The translations under genes were made by a program, and so were the position numbers. Below, one piece after another: positions 48,082-61,530 of a DNA stretch of 64,000 nt. The DNA is from Lactifluus volemus (taxonomy: Eukaryota > Basidiomycota > Agaricomycetes > Russulales > Russulaceae), in the NCBI GenBank assembly GCA_022376515.1, contig WTXI01000114.1, positions 1 to 64,000 on the forward strand. Reading direction: 5' to 3'. Within the stretch, counting starts at the first letter, position 1; each line of letters opens with the position of its first letter. The notes beneath the pieces are model-generated. The model was not told where the DNA came from, did not search any database, and saw only the letters and a program-made list of their open reading frames with translations.

Positions 48082-51000
48082 CTATTCAGTTCTGTCGTCA
48101 CTGCCCGGGGAAAACGCATCTGTGTCGCGGCCCAGAAGTTGAATAATTTTCACATGACCTTTTATCGAAGCCAGCTGTAACGGGGTCGCGTTATCTTTAT
48201 CCCGGGCTTCCACATCTGCGCCAAGATCAAGAAGGAGCCGAGCGACGTTCACGTATCCTTTTTCCGAGGCCAGGTGGAGTGGCGTTCGGTTGTTCCTGTC
48301 ACGGACATTTGCATCTGCACCGCAACTACTAGCAAGGAGCTGAACGGCTTTCACACGTCCGTTTTGGGAAGCTAGATGCAATGGGGTGCTGTTACTCTTG
48401 TCTTGAGCTTTCACATCCGCGCCGCGAGCGAGGAGGAGCGCAATAACTTTCAGGTATCCTTGTTTGGATGCCAGGTGCAGTGGCGTCAGGTTGCTCTCGT
48501 CACGTGCAGTGCAACCTGCACCGCACTCGAGGAGGGTTTCAGCCACCCTCATATGAGACAATGAAAATGTGACATTGCTTCTCAGATGAGCCCCTGAGTG
48601 GATATCGAAAAGGATGTAATAAACGTACCGATGTGCATTTAGTGCCAGATGCAAAGCGGTCTGGCCATCCTTTTCAGGGGCATCGGGAACTGCACCACAA
48701 CTCAGAAGGAGCTGAACAATTTTCAGATGTCCGTTTTGCGAAGCTAGATGAAGAGCGGTCGTGTTGTTTTTGTCTGTGGCGTTTGCATATACTCCATGAT
48801 CAAGAAGAAGCTGAGCAACGTCCGAGTATCCATATTCTGATGCCAGGTGCAATGGTGTCCTGCTATTCTTGTCAGATGCATTTGCGTCTGCGCTGCAGTT
48901 GAGAAGGAGCTGAACAACTTTCACACGTCCGTTTTGGGAAGCTCGGTGCAGTGGGGTTGTGTTATCATTGTCCTGGGCTTTTGCATCTGCACCATTATCG
49001 AGAAGCTGCTGAGCAAAACTCAGGTGTCCCTGCTCTGATGCAAGGTGCAATGGCGCCTGGCCATTTTTGTCACGGGCATTCACATCTGCGCTGGACTTGA
49101 GAAGGGCCTTGGCAACTTCCATATGAGACATATGAGACAATGACAACGTGACATAACTTTCCGGGTATCAGCTCCTGCGGGAACATCGGTAAAGGACACA
49201 ATAAACGAACCGACGTGCATTTCTCAGGGCCAGATGTAAAATAGTCTGGTTATCCTTTCCACGCGTATCGAGATCTGCGCCGCAACTTATAAGGAGTTGA
49301 ACGACTACTGGATGTCCATTTTGGGAAGCCAGATATAATGGGGTCCTGTTATCCTTGTCCTGGGCATTCACATCCGCGCCATGATTGAGAAGGAGCTGAG
49401 CGACGTTCGGGCATCCATATTCTGATGCTAGGTGTAATGGTGTTTGGTCGTTCTTGTCATGTGCGTTCGGATCTGCGCTACGGTCAAGAAGGGCCTCGGC
49501 AACTTTCACATGAGAGAATGAACACGTGATACAACTCAGGCTGTCCTGCGTTAGCTTTTGCCTGGTCATCAAGGACGTAAGTAACGTACTGAGGTGCATT
49601 TTTCACCGACATGTGTAAAGCAGTTTGGTCGTCCTTGCAATGGGTATCTGGATCCGCACCGCAACTTAGAAGGAGCTGAACAACTCTTGGATGTCCATTC
49701 TGGGAAGCCAGATACAATGGGGTCGTGTTATCCCCATCCTGGGCTTGCGCGTCTGCACCACGAGCGAGAAGCCGCTGAGCAACGTCCAGGTATCCGTATT
49801 CTGATGCCAGGTGTAATGGTGTCTGCCCGCTCTGGTCAAGTAAATTCGCATTTGCACCACATTCGAGAAGGGCTTCAGCGACTTTTAAATGTTCTCTTTC
49901 CCACCCCTCCTGCATTATTGAAAAAACGTTACCGCTTTCCCCTCATGAGCGATTACGTTGATATCAAAAATAATGTGAGAAACGTACCGACGAGCATTTT
50001 GCAACGCACAACGCATGTCAGTCTGGTCATCCTCCAAACGGGTATCGGGATCTGCACCGAGGAACCGGACAACTTTTACATACCCCGCTTGCGAAACCAG
50101 ATCCAACGGGGTTGTGCCATCTTTGCCACAGTATTTCGCATCTGCAACACGAGCGAGAAGCCGCTGAGAAGCGTCCAGGTATTGTGGTGATACCAGGTGT
50201 AATGGGTGTAATGGCATCCAGCTGCTCCAGTCAAGTAAATCCGCATTTCCACATCTGAGAAGGACTGCAGCGAATTTTAAACGTTCTCTTCCCCACCCCT
50301 CCTGCGAAAAGCAATCGCTTTCCCCTCATGAGCGATTACGTTGATATCAAAAAGAATGTGAGAAACGTACCGACGAGCATTTCGCAACGCAAGATGCAAG
50401 GCAGTCTGGTCATCCTTCCCCCGGGTATCTGGATCTGCACCGCGACTAAGAAGGAGCCGGGCAACTTCCACATGTCCCTCTTGCGAAGCCAAATGCAGCG
50501 AGGTCGTGCCATCTTTGTCACAGTATTTCGCATCGGCGCCATGATTGAGAAGGAGCTGAGTAAAGTCCAGGTATCCGAGTTCTGATGCCAGGTGTAATGG
50601 CGTCTGCCCGCTCTGGTCAAGTAAATTCGCATTTGCACCACATTCGAGAAGGGCTTCAGCGACTTTTAAACGTTCTCTTTTCCACCCCTCATGCGTTATT
50701 GAAGAATCAGAATGCCTTTCTCCTCATGAGCGATTACGTTGATATCAAAAAGAATGTGAGAAACGTACCGAATAGTAATTCGCAACGCAAGATGCAAGGC
50801 AGTCTGGTCACCCTTCCCCCGGGTATCGGGATCTGCACCGCGACTAAGAAGGAGCCGGACAACTTCCGCATGCCCCCCTTGCGAAGCCAGATGCAACGGG
50901 GCTGTGCCATCTTTGTCACAGTATTTCGCATCTGCGCTATGATTGAGAAGGAACTGAGCAATGTCCATGTATCCCCATTCTGATGCCAAGTGCAACCACG

Positions 51001-53997
51001 TCCGGTTGAGATTGTCATGTGAATTTACATCCGCGCCATACTTGAGAAGAGCCTCAGCAACCTCCAAACGACGAAATTTCAACGCCAAATCCAAAGGGGT
51101 CGAGTTTGTATCGTCCTGGGAATTGAAATCTGCCCCACGCCGAAGCAGAAGTCGTGTAACTTCGGCATGACCTTGCTCACAGGCAATAAATAATGGAGTG
51201 CGATTGTCAGATCGCCTTCGGGAATTGACGTCTTGTGCGCATTCAATGATCAGGAACTCTGCTACGTCACAGATTCCGTACAGTGCCGCAAAGTGTAATG
51301 GTGTTTCAGGCGGTTGTGACGGCCTCACTGGTCGCTGCCAGAGCGGAGGGGAATCTGGATTGAATATCCACATCCAGACTGTAAAATGTGGCTTTCTTGG
51401 ATCGAAGAGAAGCCTTATGCCAGCTTTGACGCTCAGCGGTACATTGTCACGGTCAAGCTGGGCATGATCCATCCAGTGTTCTGCTGCATACTGAGCGAGA
51501 GGGAAGTCTTTCAAGCTATCCTCACTAATGTTTTCATCGAGGTGGAGCAAGGCGCTGAGGCAGGCGTGGGCGACGGTGGTGTGAGCAGGAGTCATAAGAA
51601 TGTGGTAGCGGGAAATCCTAGGTACTTGCGCCGCGAGGCGGCTCGATATCAAGAATTCCTTCACGGAAAAATGTGAAAACTGGACTTCTTGAGAATCCTC
51701 GACAATGGTGATGAGACTTGAGCACGTAGATAACACTGCCCGTATCGGGTCTTCTGGGCGCCAATCCTCGACCAGCGTGGGAATTTGTCCGGCTTCGAAA
51801 TCAAAGACAAGGAACTCTGCAAACTCTTCAACGCAAAACGGACGGGACGCCACCGTGATGCACTGAAAAAGGCGGTGTGCATACTCCCAATTTGCTTCGT
51901 CAATGTCTTCCAATGTGCGTTCATACGTCTCATTGAGGGTCTCCGGTAGTTCATCTAGGGCACGCCGGATACGCGCGGGGAGGCAGCGGCGGAGGAAGTC
52001 GATCTGACACGAAACCCATCGAAACCTGCATAAAATTTGAGTATGGATCTATGGTTCTTGTAGTATCAATGTCTTACATCCCATTGGCCTTTCTCGAGAG
52101 CGTTCCGACCACTAGTTCCTTGTCGTCCGCTCTCCATTTCCCCATCCTCGCGTCCGAGTTAACGACCGATATTATATAATTTTCGATGTCTTGGATTTGT
52201 CCCTCTTCATCGTGAAGGGAAACAGGATGGAACTTCAAACGATCAAGGGTCGTTTCAATGTCGGTCTCGGGGCGAGAAGTAATGCATATGCGTAAATTTG
52301 GAATGTGTAGACTGACAAGGTCCTCCACAAGCATCAGGACCTTTCCTCGAGGAGATGGCGTACCATGGGCGTTGGGACATTCGTCAAGCGCGTCCAGGAT
52401 AATATAAATCGGAGGTTTTCCAACGCATCGGATAACGTCCTTTAGGCATTGTGCAAGTGCGGCGTCGCTGGGATCTTGCGAGCCATCACGATGTTCCGAA
52501 TAGAGGTTGTAAATAATTTCGGCATAGAATTTAGATTGGTCACAAAGCTGAATAAGGAGCGAGGACAGTAAGCCCCGGCGGTTCCTTTTTTCGTCGTCTC
52601 TGAAGTCACAATAAAAGAATCCCAGCGAAGCTAATCCAGACCTGCGGATACCGTCAATTGCCTCAATGATTGTCGAACTTGCTAATAATGAGTTTCCACA
52701 TCGGAGAATAGTGGAAATACAACGTACCAGAGGGTCGTCTTTCCGGCGCCGGCTACAAAAGTAGGGCTGTCAATCTTGGTGTGTATGGTTGACAGTAATA
52801 AACCCTACGTTTTCCACAAATCCACAAAAGGGAACCAGACGCCTTCCATTTGGAAAAAGTGTCACCTTGGATGAACCATGTTGCGGTCCCCTTATGATGA
52901 GCATCGCACGCGATGTTATGGTTTTTCCACGGATCTGGTGGGGAGAGCCAACGTTGAAGGTCTCGCCGCATCTGCTCACCTGTGAGGCTGTCTCAGTGCG
53001 CCTGATCAACAATGATAAGACTAGGGGATAACTGACGCTTTCCCTTGATTGCTTGGCTCGTCTCTCCACCCATAACCATTCTCATATTCTTCTCAAGAAG
53101 GGACACAACCCCGAGCGTCTGAGCTGTGGCCGACCGGGCCTCATCTTGGGTAAGCCTATCCAGCTTCCTCAGTGCAGTCTCAAGCTCATTCTCTCCTAAA
53201 CCCTTCATGAAGAATTTCTCTGTATTGTTCTCAGCCAAGTAACCTATCGGCAGCAATCCACTCACTCAGCTGACCTTCCTTGATCTGTTTTGTAGCCAGG
53301 GCGAGGGCAGACAACAATTCGATTATGATCTTCACCACAATCCTTGTCATAGCCGTTGTAGGGGGGATTTTTGTATAGATATCCAGACGCTGGATGAAAT
53401 TTCCGAGCGACTCGAACAGCTCGAGGAGGGATTCATAGCTTGCATTTACGTCCTTTACGGTCTGAAGCAAGGAAGTGTCACAAGAACACGCACTTAGGGA
53501 CTGAGGAAGATACATACAGTGAGGAGGATTCCGATGGCAGACATTATTAATTTCACAGGAGGGACGGACTACAAAATGATTATCAGGTACGAGGAATACG
53601 GAGCCATCAGCGCATTCTGACGTACCACTGAACTAATACCGTGTCCGACTTGAACTATCCCTCCACCCAGCGTACTTCCAGGGCCGGTTAAAACAGTATA
53701 CAGAACGTGTACGATACGCCTGATCGATGTCATGATCTTGGGGTGACGATCATTTCCCAGGAATCCACGGAAAGCTTGTGCTCGCTCTTCAAGAACTTCT
53801 GTGACGGACTCAATAGTGTCGCATGATCTGAGTCGAAAAGCGACTTGATTTTCAATGAGGCTTGTCTCGACCTTCTTTTCATAATCATTAACGGCATCCT
53901 CCAAAAGTGACTGTAGAGTAGACAACTCAAAAGAGTCACCCATATCATGAGCCGAAGAAATATGACGAGAAGGGGAACTAGTCGCGTCTGAGGACAT
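48082..53997 (-). CDS. NLR4: Goodbye-NACHT-ankyrin STAND protein
   Basis: Fourteen exons chain in phase: 53997-53626, 53568-53518, 53461-53266, 53219-53070, 52979-52809, 52752-52728, 52677-52078, 52025-50769, 50715-50371, 50317-49988, 49934-49590, 49540-49211, 49156-48629, 48577-48082; about 1,731 residues. Residues ~20-230 form the Goodbye domain (KDVNASYESLLELFESLGNF). The NACHT has P-loop GKPGAGKTTL, IILDALDEC and CITSRPE. Ankyrin repeats run from about residue 760 to the end, which reads SPGSDDRTE. The fourth donor is GTGGAG, a weak but usable site. Cassette introns end in AAAG or CAG and begin GTACGT or GTTCGT. The exon ending at 48629 could be retained with its 51-nt intron without breaking frame. 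No disabling mutation was seen. Confidence 0.86.
48629..50715 (-). repeat. tandem ankyrin exon cassettes of NLR4
   Basis: Five consecutive exons of 345, 330, 345, 330 and 528 nt share the same splice phase at both ends and are all divisible by 3. Neighbouring introns share the GTACGTTTCTCACATT start. Each cassette opens with a linker such as EGWKRERLKVAEALLECGAN and holds three ankyrin repeats (five in the longest). They are more diverged from one another than the NLR2 units. Confidence 0.82.
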
Positions 53998-54269
53998 GTT
54001 TGTGGAGATTTAGACTGCGGAAGGGAACAGTCGCCCAATCAAACACATATCTGGTTTTCCTACTAACCCTCCCCTTGGTCAGTCACATTAGGTCACACGC
54101 CAGTCATCAGACGGCAAGTGTGACAAATGCGTGACAAATGCACTGTACGCCACAATTTCTTTCGAAAAGCACGGAATATATTCAAATATGGTACTAGATA
54201 CTGTATGCTGAATTTTGTGGTGGTTGAGTGAGAATTGAGCGAGAAAAATGAAGTGACCGGAGGGGGTTG

Positions 54270-54630
54270 TAACACCAAGCGAGGGTCTGGTCTAATTGTG
54301 ATGGTGCGTAAGCACGCATACTTCCTTGTCTCAGCCCTTTCCTCTTTCAGGTAAGATGCTGAAAGAGCCACGCAGGGAGGGAATGGTTCCCACCTGCCCA
54401 AGCGCGCTGGCTGACAAATCACTTACGGTTCCGCTTGCCGGGTTCACCCGCGATGACCATATATGCTGTGTATGTTCTCCTCCCCATGGATGTTGCCATA
54501 ATGGCTCCGAATTACTGACCTGGGTGATACAGGGGCCTTGTCGTTAACAAGGGGACGAAGTCTGGGGTCCACATCCGTAATCATGGCACAACGCGGGACA
54601 TGATGCCAGGTAGCGGGGATGGAGTAGCCG
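54270..54630 (+). pseudogene. 3' fragment of FucP-type transporter
   Basis: This copies 46,968-47,330 of the intact transporter with high identity. It includes the end of exon 11 (KRGSGLIVM-like, here with changes), the following intron, part of exon 12 with a deletion that removes the GVGGGAWF and SFTRHSY parts, the next intron, and the start of exon 13. All upstream exons are missing, so it is a truncated duplicate. Confidence 0.85.
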
Positions 54631-56165
54631 CATGAGGCATAACGTCGATATACTGTAGTACGTTGTCTGTTGAACGATTCATGGACTGGAACACGTGGCG
54701 ATAATGCACGTGAGCATGGGATGGCCCAACTTGAAGCAGGAATTGATTGATGCAACGTAGCGTCGAGAGGGAGAGTTACATAAATTTGGGTATGGGCCCA
54801 ATGAATCGTGGTGAAGAGAGGAAAATGATGAGAACAGGAAAGGAATCCCTGGGAGCAGGGGCGAGTACGTAAGTGAAGTACTAGGCAGATGATTCAAACA
54901 TCTTGAACAAGATACCAACTGTCGACAACGAGACGGGCGGACATATAGTTTGCTCCTGCGTGCACTTTGGTGGGTGGGGCGCTGAGAGGTTAGCGAAGAG
55001 GAGGATCCACGAGCTGAAGCCGCATTTTACAAGGATTTCCAGAAAGGACTGGAACGCATGCTTCTGAGGGAAAGGAGAAGCTAACGTCTTGGGGTGGGGA
55101 CAACACAAACGCGGGAATGCTATGAACGCAACCTCATGAGTGGGTAATATGAAGCAACAATAAGGCTTACTATCAAGACCAGATACTGTTGTACCTGTTC
55201 CTGTTCTAAACATGTCCTGACGTAGTGGTTCGATTTGTTTAGCGGTGGCTCGGATATGAACGGACCCGTGAAGGGGATGCCAGTGGGTGTCCGGAAAATG
55301 CTTCTGGATGAGGGTATTTGGCGTACTAGTAAGAGTGTGGGAGAATCAAGTCATAGTCTTTAAATCATGTTAGTTTTGTCATTATATAGATAATGGGTAG
55401 TCCAGTGACATGGACTTAGGCTTCCAGAGGCAGAATTTCCCTAGAGGCTTAAGGCCGGACGTGCGAGCCTCATGGATCATCTGTGCGAGTTCCCAAGCTG
55501 AGGCTGTTGGTGTTATCTCTACCCAAACTGGACGAGCAGAAATAACACTCAAGGTCACAGCCTCAGCAGACGGTGGTCAACTGTCGACAATGTCGTCGAA
55601 AATGTTCAAAGCATTTTACTGTATGGCGGAATTGGCCGAGAAAATAAGAAAATTCGTATCTGCCAAGTCACGTGCTGTCAGGGATACGGGCCGCCCCATC
55701 CAGCCAGTTCGTGCACGCAAGCCTCCATTAGCAAGCAGCAAACTTCCTTAGGCTCAACTAGGCCCTATTGTGGACACGTTGGGGCCTTGTAAGCGGACAT
55801 TAAGCCCATTTGACATCGAGAGCAGCCAAATCAAATATATTGACAGGTACAACTTGAAGCGTCCTTCCGGGACTAAAGCTTTAGGGAACAGGGGAATTCG
55901 CACATCGCTCGGTTTCAAGCGTCGCAGCAACTTTAATCCGCAATCGGGAGAAAACGTGCCTCTCTAAAACGAAGGGAAATAGATACATGTAGCTTTATTT
56001 GACGCGTCGGATGACGCCTCTCAATCCTCGAGACGTCACAGGAGTAGCTATAGTACAGTCGACGACAAAGAGAATCGTAACAAAGTTATGCTTAACAATG
56101 AGAAAAGTCAATGACCGGGAGGGTACTAGTATGCAGTCATATATCATACGGTTCTACAGCAGTTA
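54631..56165. other. spacer between NLR4 and NLR5, no gene recognised
   Basis: About 54,650-54,720 faintly resembles the GOT1 3' end. A 110-codon minus-strand frame (54,881-55,213) and a 113-codon plus-strand frame (55,410-55,751) have no recognisable domains, and I could not chain them to splice partners. I leave the stretch unassigned. Confidence 0.35.
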
Positions 56166-56207
56166 TCACTGCGCCGTCTGAGAAATCGGCGTCGACGGGG
56201 GGGCACA
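56166..56207 (-). other. severed 3' tail of NLR5
   Basis: Removing copia-2 and one copy of its 5-bp target duplication (GCACA, 56203-56207 and 61531-61535) joins NLR5 codons to this stretch. It then adds about a dozen codons and a TGA at 56168-56166 in the same frame. This is therefore the original end of NLR5. Confidence 0.65.
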
Positions 56208-56669
56208 TGCTGGGGAATCCCAAATCGGAGGGGAGAAGGGCTGGCAGCCGAGAACGGCACGCAGCGCGCAAGGGGACCCTGAGACGGGACTGCCAACGCC
56301 CACGGCTCCCTGAGGGCCCGCCGGCGTGGACCACGCCTGCTCCTCGTTGGGGGTGGGCGCCCACAGCCGCCGTCACGATACCATTCATCTTCTACATATA
56401 GACCCTTTTCTTTACCTTAGCATAGTTAGTCCACCCCGAGCACATGGCAAATGCCCACCTCGTGCACACTAAGATCGAGCGGCCGTCTTGGCACTAAATT
56501 CATTCAGTCCGTAGTACACACACTAGACTACATAAATACCAAAATACGAGACTGGGGGAGCAGCGACGCGTTCCGCATCTTTTTCTTCGTGTGTGACCTC
56601 GCCCTCCGCTCGTTCCGCTCCCGCGCGCGTACTCGTTTCGCCGCGTCTCCACTTTCATTTTCGACACTA
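56208..56669 (+). repeat. copia-2 5' LTR
   Basis: It starts TGCTGGGGAATCCC and ends TTTTCGACACTA, 462 bp, apparently identical to the 3' copy. Confidence 0.94.
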
Positions 56670-56754
56670 GGTTATGGGCCCTGCTGTTGCACTCTAAAAT
56701 CAGTACGAGATCACACAAAGTCCAAAAAACACTTACACTCTTTCTTTTTCACAA

Positions 56755-59700
56755 ATGGTTGAAATCCAAAATTCTAAAATCACCCAGCTTGCAGCAGATG
56801 GATCCAACTGGGAAAACTACAGAGACAGAATGGTCCTGATAATCAAGTCCCACAAATGGAAAGACCACCTAACGAATGACTCACCGACGAAGCGATATAT
56901 CGATGGCGGCACAATTGGCGGCGTAGCGCCGCTCGAACGATGGGAAGACGACGAGGCCGCGCTCATGAATCTGATCGCGTCGTCGATCCCCGATTCGGCC
57001 TTCAACAGAATAAAAGACAAATCGAATGCGAAGGAGGCATGGGAGGCACTAAAGGATCTCCACGAAAAACGATCGCCGATGGTCGCGATCGAACTCCGAT
57101 GGCGCATCGGTAACATCAGATGCACAGACGACGAAAATCTTCGAACTCATTTCGAAAAGCTGCAGGAAATGAAGGAAAAATTAGCATCCCTGGGAAGTAA
57201 CATTTCAGACCTGGAATTCGCTTACATCTTACTCCGGTCGCTTCCCCCTTCATACCAAGGAATCATCAGTGCTATAAATGCTTCCGCCGACTTCGCGAAG
57301 GCGACCATCGCACCCGCGAACGTGATTCGACTCGCGCTGGACGAATACGACCGCCTCGAGGGGGACAAGCCGCAGCAAGACGCGGACGAAGCGTTCGCCG
57401 CGTCCTCCCAAGGACGAAGAGGAAGAGGAAACCGACGAGACATCGAATGCTACAACTGCAAAAAACGAGGCCACACTAAAGCCGAGTGTTGGGCGAAAGG
57501 CGGCGGTCAAGAAGGCCAATGGCCAAACCGCGGAGACAGAAACGCGAACGCGAATAGCGCAGCGTCGACGAACGAGCAGGCCGATATCGAAGCCTGGGCA
57601 GCAATTGAAGAGGTACCCAACGAGTCAGCAGCCGCCGCGAGCGCATCGCGAGACGCACCTCCCGAAACGGAGCTATACGACTCCGGGGCCTCCACCCACA
57701 TGTCCCCCTTCCGTGAGAAGTTCACATCGTATCGAGAAATCCCGCCGCGTGCGATAATCGCGGCCGATAAACGGATATTCCATGCCATAGGAATCGGGGA
57801 CCTCAGGATAGAGGTCCCTCATGGGGAGTCTTCCACTCCAGTTATTTTGCGAGAAGTCCTTCATGCTCCTGATATGGCTATGACCATAGTGTCAATCTCC
57901 CGCATCACAAAGCTAGGAAACTCAGTTACCTTCGAAAAAGAACACTGCACCATCAAAAACGCGAAGGGAAAAGTTGTCGGCACCATCAAAGCGAGCGCGA
58001 GCGGACTTTACAAAGTCGAACATCGCGTGACAGCCTCAGCCGCAGTCACACTCGAACGCGTCACACTTTCCGCGCTCCACCGTCGTCTGGGCCACGTCAG
58101 CGTGGATACCCTCCGTTCTCTCATCCGACATGGCTCCATCGAGGGCATCGATCTTATTGATGAAGGCTCATCCTTCACCTGTGATTCTTGTGACTATGCT
58201 AAGACAACTAGAAAGGTGATCAAACCAGAAAGACAAGCTCCACCCTCAACCTTCTTTGGTGAAGAAATTCATTCTGATGTGTGGGGACCATCACCAATCA
58301 CCAGCATGGGTGGGAAGCACTATTATATCACTTTCACTGACGACTACTCTCGCTACACCTGGGCCAGAACCCTCAAAGCCAAGTCCGAGGCCTTCGAGGC
58401 CTACAAATCGTTCGCTGCGTGGGCGCGCACGCAGCACGGCGTGACGATCCGCCGTTTTCGCTCCGACCGCGGAGGCGAGTACACCAGCAACAAACTCAAG
58501 GACTTCCTCCAAGAGCAGGGGACGGAACAACGGCTCACAACCCACGACACCCCGCAGCACAACGGGACCGCAGAGTCGCTCAACCGGCGTCTCTTAGAAC
58601 GCATCCGAGCGGCACTCCACCACTCCGGACTCCCTAAAACCCTCTGGGGAGAGGCCCTCCATCACTCTATCTGGCTGAAAAATCGCTCATCGACCCGCGC
58701 GCTGGGCGCGATCACCCCATACGAGCGCCTCCACGGGCACAAGCCGAACCTAGCCGGCGTTCCCGAGTAGGGCCAGCGCGTCTGGGTTCGCAACCTCAAG
58801 GGGTCCAAGCTGGATGCCCGAGGCCTTCCAGCACGTTGGGTGGGCTATGACAAGGAGAGCACCCATGCCCACAGAATCTACTGGCCAGAGAAGCACTCCT
58901 TATCTGTTGAGAGAGATGTTAAGTTCACCACAAACACAGTCACTGTATACACCCCCTCAACCCCTCAAACTCAAGTACAAATCCAACCTCAAATCCCCAC
59001 TCCGAAAATTCAGCCCTCCGGCACCGGAACGACGCAGCCGACGCCTCAAGCGCCGCAGCCCGACGCCGACGCTCCCGACGCAGATCCGATCCCGGAGATG
59101 CCAGACGAAGACGATCCGAACCCAGTGGCGGATGACGACTACGTCATCCCGTCACCAATAACGCCGCCGGAACCAGCACCAGCACTGCCGCATCAGCCGC
59201 CCCCAGCACCACGCAAGCAAAAGCCGCCGCCGCCACCGCGAACTGAGCCGCCGCGCCGATCGGCACGGATTGCCAAAATGTCGCAGGATGGGCAAACCAC
59301 CAGCACACAGGAGGCCCCTGAAATCAGCCTCCGAGGGCACGCGCGCCGGGTGACATTCTCCCAGCGCGGAACAGACTCAGCTAACGAGTCTTTTGCCACA
59401 GCCCCAGAAGAACCAAGCTATGCCGAAATGGCATTCCATGCCGAAATCGAGATCGACACGACGATGGCAGCGGCCGCGCACGACGCAAACGATGACCCGC
59501 GCTCCGTCTCCGAGGCGCGATCTCGCCCCGATTGGCCTGAGTGGCAACAGGCGATGGAGCGCGAAATCGAAACCCTTGAGCGCGCTGGCACTTGGGAAAC
59601 AGTCCCACGCCCTGCAGGTAAAAACATAGTGGGTAGCAAATGGGTTTTTCGACTTAAGCGCAAGGCGGATGGATCAATCGATAAATACAAGGCACGACTC

Positions 59701-61143
59701 GTCGCGCGCGGATTCACGCAGATCTACGGTGTCGATTACTTTGACACTTTCTCACCCGTCGCGAAGCTGGCGAGCATCCGCATTATTCTCGCGATCGCCG
59801 CGCGACTCGATTGGGATGTCGACACCTTCGACTTCAACAGTGCTTTCCTAAATGGGGAGCTAGGGGACGATGAGGAGATTTACATGCAGGAACCCCCGGG
59901 TTTCGAGGAGGGCAGCATTTATGTAAAAAGGCTGCGAAAATCCCTCTATGGGCTCAAGCAGGCCGGGCGCCGCTGGTACGACACGCTCACGCATGCGCTC
60001 AGCGATCTGGGCCTCTGCGTCACGCAGGCCGATCCGGGCGTGTTTCGAGCGCAGGTAAAGGACGATGTCCTGATCCTAGCAGTCCATGTCGACGACTGCA
60101 TCATCACCAGTAGCTCAAGTGAGTTGATGCGACGCTACAAGAAGGCCCTCAACGCGCGGTATGCCCTCACTGACCTAGGACCGATACACTGGCTCCTCGG
60201 AATCCGAGTCACCCGAGATCGCGCAACACGCACGATCTCCCTCTGCCAGTCAACCTACATCGAATCCATTGTTGCACGCTATGGCCTGGCTGATGCCAAG
60301 GCCCAGAGCTCACCTATGATCCCCAATGTATCCTACTCAAAAGATGATAGCCCCACTGATGAAGCTGCAGCCGCGCGCATGAGGAAGACCCCATATCGGG
60401 AAGCGATCGGCAGTCTGATGTACGCAGCCGTAGCCACACGCCCCGACATCGCATTTGCAGTCTCGACGCTCTCGCAATTCCTCGATAATCCGGGGGAGCT
60501 GCACTGGGACGCGGTAAAGCGCGTCCTGCGCTACCTGTCGGGCACGCGGCACCACGAACTCACTTACGGCAGTGAGCAGCATGACCTCCTGGGGTACACG
60601 GACGCGGACGGCGCATCACAGCCACACCGCCACGCGATCTCCGGATACGCATTCCTTATCGATGGAGGGGCAATCTCCTGGCGATCCCGTAAACAAGAAA
60701 TCGTAACCTTATCAACCGCGGAAGCAGAGTACGTGGCGGCGACCCATGCGGCAAAAGAGGCAGCATGGCTTCGCCGCCTCAAAGGAGAGTTGCTAACTCC
60801 TCTCGTAACTCCAATTATGATCTACTGTGACAATCAGGCAGCCCTCAAACTTGCTACTGATGACAATTACCGAGCCAGGACCAAACACATTGACATCCGC
60901 TATCACTATATTCGACAAGTTATCAGTGCGGGGGAGATCTCGATCACCTATTGCCCCACAGATGACATGACCGCGGACATACTCACGAAGGCGCTCCCGG
61001 CCTGGAAGATCGCGCGTCACATCGCTGGACTTGGAATCACCCTAGGCCCGACGGCGCTCGCGGGGGAGTGCTGGGGAATCCCAAATCGGAGGGGAGAAGG
61101 GCTGGCAGCCGAGAACGGCACGCAGCGCGCAAGGGGACCCTGA
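56755..61143 (+). pseudogene. copia-2 Gag-Pol with one in-frame stop
   Basis: The frame runs 671 codons from 56755 to a TAG at 58768-58770, then stays open in the same frame to 61143 (about 1,462 codons in all). In copia-1 the matching codon is Trp (GVPEWGQ), so a G-to-A change of TGG to TAG is the simplest cause. Upstream of the stop are Gag (UBN2 type), zinc knuckle CYNCKKRGHTKAEC, protease LYDSGAS and the whole integrase core. Downstream are reverse transcriptase (WQQAMEREIETLERAGTWE, then AVHVDDC) and RNase H (STAEAEYVAATHAAKEAAWL, DDNYRARTKHIDIRYH). The stop lies after the integrase core, so the first part could still yield Gag-protease-integrase. The C-terminus extends into the 3' LTR, as in copia-1. 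Confidence 0.93.
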
Positions 61144-61530
61144 GACGGGACTGCCAACGCCCACGGCTCCCTGAGGGCCCGCCGGCGTGGACCACGCCTG
61201 CTCCTCGTTGGGGGTGGGCGCCCACAGCCGCCGTCACGATACCATTCATCTTCTACATATAGACCCTTTTCTTTACCTTAGCATAGTTAGTCCACCCCGA
61301 GCACATGGCAAATGCCCACCTCGTGCACACTAAGATCGAGCGGCCGTCTTGGCACTAAATTCATTCAGTCCGTAGTACACACACTAGACTACATAAATAC
61401 CAAAATACGAGACTGGGGGAGCAGCGACGCGTTCCGCATCTTTTTCTTCGTGTGTGACCTCGCCCTCCGCTCGTTCCGCTCCCGCGCGCGTACTCGTTTC
61501 GCCGCGTCTCCACTTTCATTTTCGACACTA
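61069..61530 (+). repeat. copia-2 3' LTR
   Basis: This 462-bp LTR looks identical to 56208-56669 and is followed by the GCACA target duplication at 61531-61535. Confidence 0.94.

Larger units (their letters stand above)
56208..61530 (+). mobile_element. copia-2, full-length Ty1/copia LTR retrotransposon
   Basis: The element is 5,323 bp with 462-bp LTRs at 56208-56669 and 61069-61530 that read identical by eye. It is flanked by the 5-bp duplication GCACA. The LTR ends are TG...TA instead of the usual TG...CA. A primer site GGTTATGGGCCC follows the 5' LTR at 56670, as in copia-1. The interior holds one gag-pol frame with a single stop codon. It belongs to a family related to copia-1 but clearly diverged and more GC-rich. 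It is inserted in the 3'-terminal exon of NLR5. Confidence 0.95.

Noticed and set aside
54881..55213. 110-codon minus-strand frame as a gene
   Set aside because: No recognisable motif, no plausible splice partners, and it lies in a spacer made of decayed fragments.
58840..61143. Second, independent retroelement gene starting at the ATG at 58840
   Set aside because: It is in the same frame as the upstream 671 codons and begins in mid-domain relative to copia-1. It is the same polyprotein after one stop codon.
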